Origin: Rhodobacteraceae bacterium WFHF2C18
GTDB lineage: Bacteria > Pseudomonadota > Alphaproteobacteria > Rhodobacterales > Rhodobacteraceae
NCBI GenBank assembly: GCA_002166865.1
Contig: NHTQ01000001.1
Coordinates: 620,001-684,000, forward strand
Length of the DNA stretch: 64,000 nucleotides
Reading direction: 5' to 3'
The stretch's first letter is position 1. Each line of letters opens with the position of its first letter. The position numbers and the translations under genes were made by a program. The notes beneath the pieces are model-generated. The model was not told the DNA's origin. It did no database searches and saw only the letters and a list, made by a program, of their open reading frames with translations. This document shows positions 17,909 through 30,559 of the stretch, piece after piece.

Positions 17909-18518
17909 GCGCGGCTATCACCACGGCAACCTCAGACAAGCGCTTGTCGAGGCCGCGCTGGAACTGATCGAGGCGCGCGGGCCCATGGGCTTCACCCTGT
18001 CGGAAGCGGCCAAGCGGGCCGGGGTGACGCCGGCGGCCGTCTACCGGCATTTCGGGGGCCGCGAGGACCTGATCGCCGAGGCCGCACGGCAGGGCTATGA
18101 GATCTTCGCCGACACCATGCAATACGCCTATGACAAGGGCCAGCCCTCCGCCCTGGCCAGTTTCGAGGCGACGGGGCGCGCCTACCTGGCCTTCGCGCGC
18201 CGGTATCCCGGCCATTACATCGCCATGTTCGAATCCGGGATCTCGGTCAACCGCACGCCGGATCTGGCCGCCGTCGCCGCGCGCGCGCGCGCGGTTCTGG
18301 AACGCGCCGCCGAGGAGCTTAGCCAGCACATCCCCGCCGACCGGCGCCCGCCGCCCGCCATGTTCTCGGCCCATGTCTGGGCGATGTCCCACGGCGTGGT
18401 CGAGCTTTTCGCGCGCAACTCGCCCGGCACGCAGTCGCCCTTCCCGCCCGAGGACCTTCTGGAAACCGGCATCGGCATCTACCTGCGCGGCCTGGGCCTC
18501 ATTCCGCCGGATGCGTGA
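17901..18518 (+). CDS. TetR-family regulator
   Basis: A 205-residue repressor-type protein. The N-terminal HTH spans about residues 8-53 with [28 protein letters not shown], a textbook TetR recognition helix. The C-terminal domain has the WxxxHG pattern ([11 protein letters not shown]) of the WHG-type ligand domain. It overlaps the ppk2 stop by 8 bases in a different frame, so it is co-translated with ppk2; autoregulation of the pair is plausible. The ligand is unknown. Confidence 0.88.
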   Translation: MPKRGYHHGNLRQALVEAALELIEARGPMGFTLSEAAKRAGVTPAAVYRHFGGREDLIAEAARQGYEIFADTMQYAYDKGQPSALASFEATGRAYLAFARRYPGHYIAMFESGISVNRTPDLAAVAARARAVLERAAEELSQHIPADRRPPPAMFSAHVWAMSHGVVELFARNSPGTQSPFPPEDLLETGIGIYLRGLGLIPPDA

Positions 18519-18569
18519 CCTGACAGATCGCCCGCCACTGCCCCCGGCTACCACAAAGGAAGGAACCAC

Positions 18570-19388
18570 ATGGGTCAAACCTGGAAACGCACCCGCCGCA
18601 ACCTCAAGGCCAAGGCGGCATTCGCCTTGCAACCCGGGCTGAAACGGTCGGATATCCGCTCTTTCCTGGCCTCACTGGTGCCCTATCGCACGAACGTGCC
18701 CCTGATCCGTCTTGGCGGGGAGAATGACGGCGGCTACCTCGTCCCCGATGACCTGGAGGGGATCGTGGCCTGCTTTTCGCCGGGCGTCAGCGAAACCATG
18801 ACCTTCGACCTCGACGTCATGGGTCGCGGCATCCCCTCCTACATGGCCGACGCCTCGGTCGAGGGGTTGGTGGAGCAGCACCCGCTGGCCACCTTCGATC
18901 CGCTGTTCGTCGGCCCCCGGTCCGAGGGGAACGTGATCTCCCTTGACGACTGGGTCGCCCGCTATGCCCCGGCACAGGGCGACCTGATGCTGCAGATGGA
19001 TATCGAGGGCGCCGAATACGAAACCCTCGCCGCGACAAGCCCCGAAACCCTGTCGCGGTTCCGGATCATCGTGCTGGAACTGCACAGTCTGAACAAGGTT
19101 TTCCGCAAGCGGAGGCTGGCCCGATACAAGCGGATGATGGACGCGCTGGCGGAGCATTTCGTCGTCGTGCACACCCATCCCAACAACTGCGCGCCGATGG
19201 TTTCCGCCGCGGGTTTCGATGTGCCGCCCGTTCTGGAACTGACTCTCCTGCGCCGGGACCGCGTGCAGGAAAGCGCGATCCAGACGGAGCTGCCCCACCC
19301 TCTGGACGAATGCAACGTGCCCGACCTGCCCGACTACAGCCTGCCGCGCGCCTGGTTCAGCTATCCCGACCGGGACCGTTCCCGCTGA
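18570..19388 (+). CDS. FkbM-like methyltransferase
   Basis: A 272-residue protein whose middle region contains the FkbM hallmark LMLQMDIEGAEYETLAATS, preceded by VISLDDWVARYAP, and an N-terminal GGENDGGYLVPDDLEG segment that occurs in this subgroup. It is probably a SAM-dependent O-methyltransferase acting on a sugar or small molecule. No signal peptide. AAAGGAAGGAA precedes the ATG. Single gene; a bidirectional terminator separates it from rpsI. Confidence 0.7.
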   Translation: MGQTWKRTRRNLKAKAAFALQPGLKRSDIRSFLASLVPYRTNVPLIRLGGENDGGYLVPDDLEGIVACFSPGVSETMTFDLDVMGRGIPSYMADASVEGLVEQHPLATFDPLFVGPRSEGNVISLDDWVARYAPAQGDLMLQMDIEGAEYETLAATSPETLSRFRIIVLELHSLNKVFRKRRLARYKRMMDALAEHFVVVHTHPNNCAPMVSAAGFDVPPVLELTLLRRDRVQESAIQTELPHPLDECNVPDLPDYSLPRAWFSYPDRDRSR

Positions 19389-19399
19389 CCGCGCAGGAA

Positions 19400-19423
19400 A
19401 AGGGCCGCCGGATGGCGGCCCTT
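19400..19423. terminator. Bidirectional terminator between the FkbM-like gene and rpsI
   Basis: Perfect 10-bp stem AAGGGCCGCC / GGCGGCCCTT with a 4-base loop. On the minus strand it is followed by TTTTCC, so it fits best as the end of the rplM-rpsI transcript; it also serves the plus strand. Confidence 0.75.
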
Positions 19424-19448
19424 GCTTGCCTGCAACGGCTGTCGTGTC

Positions 19449-19937
19449 TTAACGCTTGGAGAACTGGAAGCTGCGGCGGGCCTTGGCGCGGCCGAACTTC
19501 TTGCGCTCCACCACGCGGCTGTCGCGGGTGAGGAAGCCGGCGGCCTTCAGCGCCGGACGCAGGGCCGGATCATAGAGCTGCAACGCACGGCTGATGCCGT
19601 GCTTGACCGCCCCGGCCTGGCCGGACAGGCCGCCGCCCTTGACGGTGGCCATCACGTCGAACTGGTCGGCGACGCCGGCCACCTCGAAGGGCTGGCGCAG
19701 GATCATCTGCAGAACCGGCCGGGCGAAATACTTGGGCAGGTCCTTGCCGTTGACCATCACCTTGCCCGAGCCGGGCTTGACCCAGACGCGGGCCACCGCA
19801 TCCTTGCGGCGGCCGGTGGCGTAGGAGCGGCCCAGATCGTCGCGGACCGGCTCGCGCGGGGTTTCCACGGCGGTATCGAGGGCGGTGCCTTCCGCGACCG
19901 TGTCGAGCTCGTCGAGGGATTTGATTTCGTCAGCCAT
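19449..19937 (-). CDS. rpsI: 30S ribosomal protein S9
   Basis: The 162 residues comprise an acidic N-terminal extension of about 35 residues, common in alphaproteobacteria, then the S9 core ([36 protein letters not shown]) and the conserved basic tail ending FQFSKR, which reaches the P-site tRNA. Its ATG overlaps the rplM stop by one base (TGATG), the usual S9-after-L13 arrangement. Confidence 0.98.
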   Translation of the reverse strand: MADEIKSLDELDTVAEGTALDTAVETPREPVRDDLGRSYATGRRKDAVARVWVKPGSGKVMVNGKDLPKYFARPVLQMILRQPFEVAGVADQFDVMATVKGGGLSGQAGAVKHGISRALQLYDPALRPALKAAGFLTRDSRVVERKKFGRAKARRSFQFSKR

Positions 19938-20401
19938 CAGTACGCCACCCGCGTGTTCTTGGAGTTCATGTTCTTGACGTCCAGCACCTGGGGCTGCTGG
20001 GCCTCGTGCGGGTGCTCGGTTCCGGCGTAGACGCGCAGGTTGGTCATCTGCTTGCGTGCCAGACGGTTGCCGGGCAGCATCCGCTTGACGGCCTGCATCA
20101 CCACGCGCTCGGGGTGGTCGCCCTCAAGGATTTCCTGGTTGGTGCGCGACTTGATCCCGCCGGGATAGCCGGTGTGCCAGTAGTTGGGGTTGTCACGCTT
20201 CTTGCCGGTCAGCTGAACCTTGTCGGCATTGATGACGATCACGTTGTCGCCCATGTCCATGTTGGGCGTGAAGGACGGCTTGTGCTTGCCGCGCAGCCGC
20301 ATGGCGACGATCGAGGCAAGCCGGCCCAGAACGACGCCTTCGGCGTCGATCAGGATCCACTTCTTGTCGATGTCCGCCGGAGTCGCAGAAAATGTTTTCA
20401 T
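19937..20401 (-). CDS. rplM: 50S ribosomal protein L13
   Basis: The 154 residues have the L13 signature ([59 protein letters not shown]). It is the first gene of the rplM-rpsI operon, with a clear promoter upstream. Confidence 0.98.
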   Translation of the reverse strand: MKTFSATPADIDKKWILIDAEGVVLGRLASIVAMRLRGKHKPSFTPNMDMGDNVIVINADKVQLTGKKRDNPNYWHTGYPGGIKSRTNQEILEGDHPERVVMQAVKRMLPGNRLARKQMTNLRVYAGTEHPHEAQQPQVLDVKNMNSKNTRVAY

Positions 20402-20470
20402 GTCCGGGGTGATCCCTTGCTTGTCGTATCGGGGCGCAGGCGCACCGGCACCCCCGTGTTCGATGCGCGG

Positions 20471-20498
20471 GTTATATAGGCTGCAACCGTCACGTCAA
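20471..20498 (-). promoter_or_regulatory. Promoter of rplM-rpsI
   Basis: Reading the minus strand: TTGACG (20498-20493), 16-base spacer, TATAAC (20476-20471). Transcription would start near 20464, 60 bases before the rplM ATG. Upstream of the -35 the sequence turns markedly AT-rich (about 20510-20560), which could act as an UP element, as expected for a ribosomal protein promoter. Confidence 0.7.
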
Positions 20499-20555
20499 GT
20501 GGCGTGCCGCCTTATTTAATGTTCACAAACAATGACTTGCTAATAAGGTATCATT

Positions 20556-21005
20556 TTACCCCATCCCGGGCGCGGCGGCGGCCCCCTGCGCCGGCGGGAT
20601 CGAGTAGGTCAGGCTGGCGCGGGCCACAGGCTCGGCCATGCCGTCCGAGAACATCAGCACCTCCCCCACGGCCAGCACCCGGCCCAGCTTGAGCAGGCGG
20701 CACTCGGCGATCATGTCCACCCCCGCCGCCGGCTTGCGCATGAAATCGATGCTGCAATTGGTCGTCACCGCCAGCGCCCGGGGGCCGATCATCGCCAGCA
20801 CCGCCAGGTAGACCGACACGTCCGCCAGGGCGAACATGGTGGGCCCCGAAACGGTGCCGCCCGGGCGCAGGTGCCGCTCGGCGGTGTTCAGCCGCACCTG
20901 GATCCGCCGCTCGGCCAGATCCTCGATGGTGAAATCGCCCGCCACCTGCGGAAACTCCGCCGCCAGAAACTCCGCCAGTTCCCGGGTGCACATCTTCAGA
21001 CCCAT
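20556..21005 (-). CDS. PaaI-type hotdog thioesterase
   Basis: A 149-residue single hotdog-fold protein. The central segment RHLRPGGTVSGPTMFALADVSVYLAVL is the PaaI/YdiI helix region, and TNCSIDFMRKPAAG is the following strand pair. It probably hydrolyses acyl-CoA esters; the specific substrate is unknown. The start may also be at the Met four codons later. It is divergent from an enoyl-CoA hydratase homologue, so both may serve acyl-CoA metabolism. Confidence 0.8.
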   Translation of the reverse strand: MGLKMCTRELAEFLAAEFPQVAGDFTIEDLAERRIQVRLNTAERHLRPGGTVSGPTMFALADVSVYLAVLAMIGPRALAVTTNCSIDFMRKPAAGVDMIAECRLLKLGRVLAVGEVLMFSDGMAEPVARASLTYSIPPAQGAAAAPGMG

Positions 21006-21063
21006 GCTTTCCTCCCTGCCTCTTCGCGGCTAGACTTCAGCCCAAGAGAAAGGGAGAGACAAG

Positions 21064-21849
21064 ATGCCAATTCTGGAACGCTGCGATACCGGTTCGATTT
21101 GCCGGCTCACGCTGAACAACCCCGACAAGCTCAACGCCCTCTCCGATGCCATGCTGGCGGCCCTGCAGGCCGAATTCGACCGCCTGGCCCGGGACGACGC
21201 GATCCGCGTGGTGATCCTGGCCGGTGCGGGCAAGGCGTTCTGCGCGGGCCACGACCTGAAGGAGATGCAGCAGGGCCGGCAGGCCGAGGACGGCGGCGCA
21301 GGCTATTTCGCCGATCTTTTCGCGCGCTGCGGCCGCGTGATGACCTCGATCCGCAACCTGCCCCAGCCGGTCATCGCGCAGCCCCACGGCATCGCCACCG
21401 CGGCCGGCTGTCAACTGGTGGCCTCCTGCGACATGGCCGTGGCCGCCGAGGGGACGCGATTCGGCGTCAACGGCGTGAACATCGGGCTTTTCTGCTCCAC
21501 CCCGATGGTCGCGCTGTCGCGCAACATCCCGCGCAAGCAGGCCTTCGAGATGCTGACCACCGGCGAATTCATCGAGGCCGACCGCGCGCGCGACCTGGGC
21601 CTGATCAACCGCGCGGTGCCCGCCGAGAGCCTGGAGGCGGAAACCAACGAACTGGCCGAGAAGGTGGCCGGCAAGCTGGGCTCGGCCGTGCGCATCGGCA
21701 AGACGGCCTTCTACAATCAGCTGGAAATGGGGCTTGATCAGGCCTACGCCTATACCGGCGAGGTCATGGTCGAGAACATGATGCACCGCGACACCAACGA
21801 GGGCATCAGCGCCTTCCTGGAAAAGCGGCCCCCGGAATGGCAGCAGTGA
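21064..21849 (+). CDS. Enoyl-CoA hydratase/isomerase-family protein (ECHDC3-like)
   Basis: A 261-residue crotonase-fold protein. It has the CoA-binding and oxyanion segments (NNPDKLNALSDAM, GKAFCAGHDLKEM, GIATAAGCQLVASCDMAVA). The places where enoyl-CoA hydratases carry their two catalytic glutamates read AAGCQ and VNGVNIGLFCSTP, as in the ECHDC3-like subgroup, so classical hydratase activity is doubtful. GAGAAAGGGAGAGAC precedes the start. It is divergent from a thioesterase gene. Confidence 0.85.
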   Translation: MPILERCDTGSICRLTLNNPDKLNALSDAMLAALQAEFDRLARDDAIRVVILAGAGKAFCAGHDLKEMQQGRQAEDGGAGYFADLFARCGRVMTSIRNLPQPVIAQPHGIATAAGCQLVASCDMAVAAEGTRFGVNGVNIGLFCSTPMVALSRNIPRKQAFEMLTTGEFIEADRARDLGLINRAVPAESLEAETNELAEKVAGKLGSAVRIGKTAFYNQLEMGLDQAYAYTGEVMVENMMHRDTNEGISAFLEKRPPEWQQ

Positions 21850-21886
21850 CCTTTCCAAAACCGGGCGGATCCCCTAAATCGCCGGC

Positions 21887-23251
21887 ATGACAAAGACACT
21901 GCATATCGTCGGCGGCGGCATGGCCGGGTCCGAGGCCGCCTGGCAGGCCGCCAACATGGGCATCCCCGTCGTGATCCACGAGATGCGGCCGAAGGTGGGC
22001 ACCTTCGCCCACCGTACCGGCGACCTGGCCGAGATGGTGTGCTCCAACTCTTTCCGGTCGGACGACGACGAACAGAACGCCGTGGGCCTTCTGCATTGGG
22101 AGATGCGGCAGGCCAACGGGCTTGTCATGGCGATGGCCGACCGGCACCGCCTGCCCGCCGGCGGGGCCCTGGCCGTCGACCGCGATCCCTTCGCCCGCGA
22201 CGTGACCGCGCGGCTGCGCAGCCACCCCAACGTCACTGTCGAGGCGGGCGAGATCGCCGCCTTGCCCGACGACGGTCACTGGATCATCGCGACCGGGCCG
22301 CTGACCTCGGATGCGCTCGGCCAGGCCATCGCGCGCGAGACCGGCACCGAGCGGCTGGCCTTCTTCGATGCCATCGCCCCCATCGTCTATGCCGAAACCA
22401 TCGACATGGACACCGCCTGGCGGCAGTCGCGCTACGACAAGGGCGAGACCGAGGACGAGCGCACCGCCTACCTGAACTGTCCGATGAGCCGCGCGCAGTA
22501 CGAGGCCTTCATCGACGCGCTGCTGGACGCCCCCAAGACCGAGTTCCACGAAGGCGAGACCGCCGGCTATTTCGACGGCTGCCTGCCGATCGAGGTGATG
22601 GCCGAGCGCGGGCGCGAAACCCTGCGCCACGGCCCGATGAAGCCCGTGGGCCTGACCAACCCGCACAAGCCGGAGGAAAAGCCCTGGGCCGTGGTCCAGT
22701 TGCGGCGCGACAACGCGCTCGGCACGCTCTACAACATGGTCGGCTTCCAGACAAAGATGAAGTATGGCGCGCAAACCGATGTTTTCCGGATGATTCCCGG
22801 CCTTGAGGAGGCCAGTTTCGCACGGCTGGGGGGCATCCACCGCAACACCTTCATCAACGCGCCCACGCTTCTGGACGACCAGATGCGCCTGCGCTCGCGC
22901 CCCAATATCCGCTTCGCCGGGCAGATCACCGGGGTCGAGGGCTATGTCGAATCGGCCGCCATGGGCCTGCTGGCGGGCCGGCTGGCCGCGGCCGAGATCG
23001 CGGGCCGGCCCCTGCCGGCGGTGCCGCAGGACAGCGCCATGGGCGCCCTCATCCACCACATCACCGGCAGCGCCGAGGCGAAGACCTTCCAGCCGATGAA
23101 CGTCAACTTCGGCCTCTTCCGCCCGGTCGAGGGGCTCAAGGGCGGGCGCCGCGGGCGCCGCGACCGGTACAAGGCCTACACGGACCGCGCCAAGACCGCC
23201 TGGCAGGAGTGGCTGGCCGCGGCCACGCTGGACGCCACGCAGCCGGTGTGA
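21887..23251 (+). CDS. trmFO: tRNA (uracil-54-C5)-methyltransferase, folate/FAD-dependent
   Basis: Methylates U54 of tRNA using methylene-tetrahydrofolate and reduced FAD. The 454 residues start with the FAD-binding motif [13 protein letters not shown] and contain the strongly conserved blocks [28 protein letters not shown] and [12 protein letters not shown], with CNAPT-like FINAPTLL and the C-terminal NVNFGLFRP. It appears to lead a group with the following methyltransferase gene 12 bases downstream. Confidence 0.96.
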   Translation: MTKTLHIVGGGMAGSEAAWQAANMGIPVVIHEMRPKVGTFAHRTGDLAEMVCSNSFRSDDDEQNAVGLLHWEMRQANGLVMAMADRHRLPAGGALAVDRDPFARDVTARLRSHPNVTVEAGEIAALPDDGHWIIATGPLTSDALGQAIARETGTERLAFFDAIAPIVYAETIDMDTAWRQSRYDKGETEDERTAYLNCPMSRAQYEAFIDALLDAPKTEFHEGETAGYFDGCLPIEVMAERGRETLRHGPMKPVGLTNPHKPEEKPWAVVQLRRDNALGTLYNMVGFQTKMKYGAQTDVFRMIPGLEEASFARLGGIHRNTFINAPTLLDDQMRLRSRPNIRFAGQITGVEGYVESAAMGLLAGRLAAAEIAGRPLPAVPQDSAMGALIHHITGSAEAKTFQPMNVNFGLFRPVEGLKGGRRGRRDRYKAYTDRAKTAWQEWLAAATLDATQPV

Positions 23252-23263
23252 TTTGATCGGATC

Positions 23264-23878
23264 ATGCAGGACGATTTCTTCGACAAGGTCTATCACCTCG
23301 ACACGCCCGAACGGGCCAGGGACCTCTACGACGACTGGGCCGACAGCTACGACGCCGATCTGGACCGCGCAGGGTATGCCACGCCCGCCCGCGTCGCATC
23401 GGCCCTTTTCCACGTGCGGCCCGAGTCCGACCTTCCGATCCTGGATTTCGGTTGCGGCACGGGCCTTTCCGGGCAGGCCCTGGCACGCGTCGGGTTCGAG
23501 GTGATCGACGGCATGGACCCCAGCCCCGAGATGCTGGCGCAGGCGCGCGACAAGGGTGTCTACCGCAATCTGGTGCAGCTCGATCTGGACGACCCGGCGC
23601 CGATCCCGCAGGATGTCTACCGCGCCATCACCGCCGCGGGAGTCATCGGGCCCGGCGCCGCCCCGCTGGCCACCTTCGACATGCTGATGCGCGCCCTGCC
23701 GCCCGAGGGCCTGCTGGCGTTCAGCTTCAACGACCACGCCCTCAGCGACCCGCAGTACGAGGGAAAGCTTGCCGAATGGCTGGATTGCGGCGCGGCGCGG
23801 CTTCTGGTGCGGGAATACGGGCCGCACCTGCCGGAAAAGAACATCAAGGCCAACGTATACGTCGTTGAAAAGGCGTGA
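23264..23878 (+). CDS. Class I SAM-dependent methyltransferase
   Basis: A 204-residue methyltransferase of the Rossmann type. Motif I is ILDFGCGTGLSGQAL (about residues 63-77), followed by IDGMDPSPEMLAQAR (motif II) and YRAITAAGVIGPGA (motif IV region). The N-terminal VYHLDTPERARDLYDDWADSYDADL resembles a group of small-molecule methyltransferases. Substrate unknown. The gluQ start codon overlaps its stop (GTGA), so the two are translationally coupled. Confidence 0.82.
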   Translation: MQDDFFDKVYHLDTPERARDLYDDWADSYDADLDRAGYATPARVASALFHVRPESDLPILDFGCGTGLSGQALARVGFEVIDGMDPSPEMLAQARDKGVYRNLVQLDLDDPAPIPQDVYRAITAAGVIGPGAAPLATFDMLMRALPPEGLLAFSFNDHALSDPQYEGKLAEWLDCGAARLLVREYGPHLPEKNIKANVYVVEKA

Positions 23879-24729
23879 TCTTCACGACGCGATTTGCCCC
23901 GTCTCCAACCGGTCCGCTGCACCTGGGCCACGCCTATTCGGCGCTCGTGGCGCATGACATGGCCAGGGCAGCCGGCGGCACCTTTCACCTGCGCATCGAC
24001 GACCTGGATCAAGCCCGCAGCCGCCCGGACTGGGAGGCGCAGATCCGCGACGATCTGCACTGGCTCGGCCTGTCCTGGCCGGAGCCCGTGATGCGCCAGT
24101 CCGAGCGCCTGCCGCGCTACCGCGCCGCGCTCGAGGTGCTGTGGCAGCGCGGCCTGCTCTACCCCTGCGGCTGTTCGCGGGCCGATATCCGCGCCGCCGC
24201 CGCCGCCCCGCAGGAAGGGGCGCCCCTGCACGGGCCCGACGGGGTGATCTACCCCGGCACCTGCCGCCCGGTCACGCCGCCCACGGGCCCCCTGCCCGAC
24301 GTGCCCCTGCGGCTGGACATGGCCCGGGCGCTGGCGGCACTGGCGGCGCCGCTGTCCTTTCGCGAAACCGGCGCCGGGCCCGCGGGAGAGACGGGCACGA
24401 TCGTGCCGCGGGACATGGTGGCCCGCGTGGGCGACGTTGCGCTGGCGCGGCCGGCGCTCGGCGCCTCCTACCACCTGGCCGTGGTCTGCGACGATGCCGA
24501 TCAGGGGGTCACGCACGTGGTGCGCGGCCAGGATCTGTTCGAGGCCACGCAGATCCATGTCCTGCTGCAACGCCTGCTGGGGATGGAGACACCGGTCTAC
24601 CATCACCACGGCCTCATCCGCGACGAGACGGGCAAACGCCTGGCCAAACGCGACGACGCCCGCGCGATCGCGACCTACCGGGCCGCCGGGCAAAGCCCTG
24701 CCGATCTTCGCGGCCTGGTGGGGCTTTGA
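23875..24729 (+). CDS. gluQ: Glutamyl-Q tRNA(Asp) synthetase
   Basis: Attaches glutamate to the queuosine base of tRNA(Asp). The 284 residues show a GluRS-like catalytic core with the HIGH equivalent (FAPSPTGPLHLGHAYSAL) and the KMSKS equivalent (KRLAKRDDAR), but no anticodon-binding domain, which distinguishes GluQ from GltX. The zinc site is visible as YPCGCSRADI with a later GTCRP. The start is GTG at 23875, overlapping the stop of the preceding gene by four bases. Confidence 0.93.
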   Translation: MIFTTRFAPSPTGPLHLGHAYSALVAHDMARAAGGTFHLRIDDLDQARSRPDWEAQIRDDLHWLGLSWPEPVMRQSERLPRYRAALEVLWQRGLLYPCGCSRADIRAAAAAPQEGAPLHGPDGVIYPGTCRPVTPPTGPLPDVPLRLDMARALAALAAPLSFRETGAGPAGETGTIVPRDMVARVGDVALARPALGASYHLAVVCDDADQGVTHVVRGQDLFEATQIHVLLQRLLGMETPVYHHHGLIRDETGKRLAKRDDARAIATYRAAGQSPADLRGLVGL

Positions 24730-24746
24730 CACGCGCGCGGGGCCGA

Positions 24747-25109
24747 TCAGCCCTCCACGGGCGCCATGATCTCCACTTCCGCGCCGTCGCGCACGGCGGT
24801 GTAGAAACAGCTCCGCCGCCCCGTGTGACAAGCCGGCCCGGTCTGGCGGACCAGCGCCAGCAGGCAGTCCCGGTCGCAGTCCACCCGCAGCTCCGCCAAT
24901 TCCTGCACGTGGCCCGAGGTCGCGCCCTTCACCCAGAATTCGGCCCGCGAGCGGCTCCAGTACGTCACGCGCCCTGTCCGAAGCGTGCGCGCCACCGCCT
25001 CGGCGTTCATCCAGGCCATCATCAGCACCTCGCCGCTGTCGGCGTCCTGCGCGATGCAGGGGATCAGACCGCGGGAATCGTAGGTCAGGCTGGCGGGATC
25101 GAAGGACAT
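24747..25109 (-). CDS. hisI: Phosphoribosyl-AMP cyclohydrolase
   Basis: Third step of histidine synthesis. The 120 residues include the family signatures GEVLMMAWMNAEAV, TGRVTYWSRSRAEFWVKG, the metal-binding DCDRDCLLALV and the CHTGRRSCFY zinc cysteine. It is the single-domain form without HisE. It faces gluQ with only 17 bases between stops and is divergent from the Fe-S scaffold gene. No other his genes are present. Confidence 0.96.
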   Translation of the reverse strand: MSFDPASLTYDSRGLIPCIAQDADSGEVLMMAWMNAEAVARTLRTGRVTYWSRSRAEFWVKGATSGHVQELAELRVDCDRDCLLALVRQTGPACHTGRRSCFYTAVRDGAEVEIMAPVEG

Positions 25110-25177
25110 GGCGGAATTTCCTTTTGCATCTGGCCGGTGCGCCTCTATCTATGGGACAGACGGCAAGAGGGAAAGCC

Positions 25178-25633
25178 ATGAGCGGCGAAACCGACCTGAT
25201 CAAGCTCTACTCGGCCAGGATCCTCGACCTGGCCTCGGACATCCCCCGGCACAGCCGCCTGGCCGAGCCCGACGCCACGGTCAAGCGCCGCGCGCCCCTG
25301 TGCGGTTCCACGGTCACGGTGGACATCAAGGTCACCGATGGCGCGATCGCGGATTACGGGCAGGAGGTGAAGGCCTGCGCCCTGGGCCAGGCCGCGGCGA
25401 GCGTGGTGGGCGCGAACATCGTGGGCTGCGACATCGAACAGGTTCGCGCGGCACGCGATGCGCTCAAGGACATGCTGAAGAACGATGGCGCCACGCCGCC
25501 GGCGCCCTTCGACGGTCTCGAGGTGCTGCGGCCCGCCCGCGACTACAAGAACCGCCACGCCTCGATCCTGCTTTCGCTGGACGCCACGCTGGAGGCGATG
25601 GAAGAGGTCAAGGCCGCGCATTCCTGCGCCTGA
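25178..25633 (+). CDS. IscU/NifU-N-like iron-sulfur scaffold protein
   Basis: A 151-residue protein of the IscU/NifU N-terminal fold. Two of the three scaffold cysteines are in typical places (RAPLCGSTVTVDI and KACALGQAAASV); a third cysteine is in the extreme C-terminal HSCA. The third canonical cysteine position is less clear, so it may be a diverged relative rather than IscU itself. The start at 25178 (AGGGAAAGCC before ATG) is preferred to one 18 codons upstream. No isc or suf genes are adjacent. Confidence 0.75.
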   Translation: MSGETDLIKLYSARILDLASDIPRHSRLAEPDATVKRRAPLCGSTVTVDIKVTDGAIADYGQEVKACALGQAAASVVGANIVGCDIEQVRAARDALKDMLKNDGATPPAPFDGLEVLRPARDYKNRHASILLSLDATLEAMEEVKAAHSCA

Positions 25634-25655
25634 GCCATTCCCGGAGTCCCTGATC

Positions 25656-25688
25656 AAAAAAACCGCCGCGCGCCCAACGGGGCGGCGG
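25656..25688 (-). terminator. Intrinsic terminator for the small SOS-box gene
   Basis: On the minus strand a G+C-rich stem (CCGCCGC...GCGGCGG) is followed by seven T residues (complement of AAAAAAA at 25656-25662). It lies about 105 bases beyond the stop of the 40-codon gene, so the transcript has a long structured 3' part. Confidence 0.7.
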
Positions 25689-25700
25689 CGGCAGTAAGGG

Positions 25701-25777
25701 CGATCCGGTACCGCGCTGTCGGGGAAGAGGCAGAGACCCCGGGGACAGTGGGACAGGGGCGCGGTGCGCCCGGATCG
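25701..25777. ncRNA. Strongly structured 77-base segment, possible 3'UTR or small RNA
   Basis: Complementary arms nest in order: CGATCCGG (25701-25708) with CCGGATCG (25770-25777), CCGCGC (25711-25716) with GCGCGG (25759-25764), and TGTC (25717-25720) with GACA (25744-25747), with GGGG/CCCC inside. On the minus strand it lies between the stop of the small membrane-protein gene and that gene's terminator, so it would be part of its 3'UTR or be released as a small RNA. It could also end the plus-strand scaffold gene. No known RNA family was recognised. Confidence 0.4.
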
Positions 25778-25790
25778 TCGCAGGCAGAAC

Positions 25791-25913
25791 TTACAGCAAA
25801 CCGGGCAGATAAAGCCCCGCCACCAGCGTGACCATCAGCGCGGCCCCGCCAAGCAGGTCACCAAGCAGCGTATCCTGGGCGTTTTCGGCGGCGGTTCTGA
25901 TCTGGCGCAGCAT
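25791..25913 (-). CDS. Small single-span membrane protein behind a LexA-type box
   Basis: A 40-residue protein: a polar N-terminus (MLRQIRTAAENAQDTLLGD) and a hydrophobic C-terminal half (residues about 18-40, LLGGAALMVTLVAGLYLPGLL) that would form one membrane span. The ribosome site AAAGGAG is ideal, 7 bases before the ATG. A perfect GTTC-N7-GTTC box lies 61 bases upstream and a terminator follows, so this is a complete transcription unit rather than a chance frame. Size, topology and SOS control recall Caulobacter SidA, a 29-residue SOS-induced division inhibitor, but there is no clear sequence identity by eye. It lies downstream of recG on the same strand. Confidence 0.7.
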   Translation of the reverse strand: MLRQIRTAAENAQDTLLGDLLGGAALMVTLVAGLYLPGLL

Positions 25914-25974
25914 GCGAGGCTCCTTTCCGATCTGAAGTTGCCCCTTTGTTCTCATTTTCTTAACGACCTGTAAA

Positions 25975-25989
25975 GAACTTTTTGAGAAC
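25975..25989 (-). promoter_or_regulatory. LexA (SOS) box upstream of the small membrane-protein gene
   Basis: GTTC-TCAAAAA-GTTC on the minus strand, a perfect match to the alphaproteobacterial LexA box GTTC-N7-GTTC. An extra GTTC half-site overlaps upstream with a 6-base spacer (25986-25999). The box lies 61 bases before the start codon, in the AT-rich presumed promoter. Confidence 0.7.
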
Positions 25990-26051
25990 ATCTGCGAACA
26001 TTCGCGGGCCGTGCGGATCAGCCCCTGAAATGTCGGGCTCTTTCGCCGCCC

Positions 26052-30559
<4,508 letters not shown>

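Noticed and set aside
25634..25800. tRNA or known riboswitch in the gap after the Fe-S scaffold gene
   Set aside because: The pairing pattern does not form a cloverleaf or end in CCA, and I recognise no riboswitch core.
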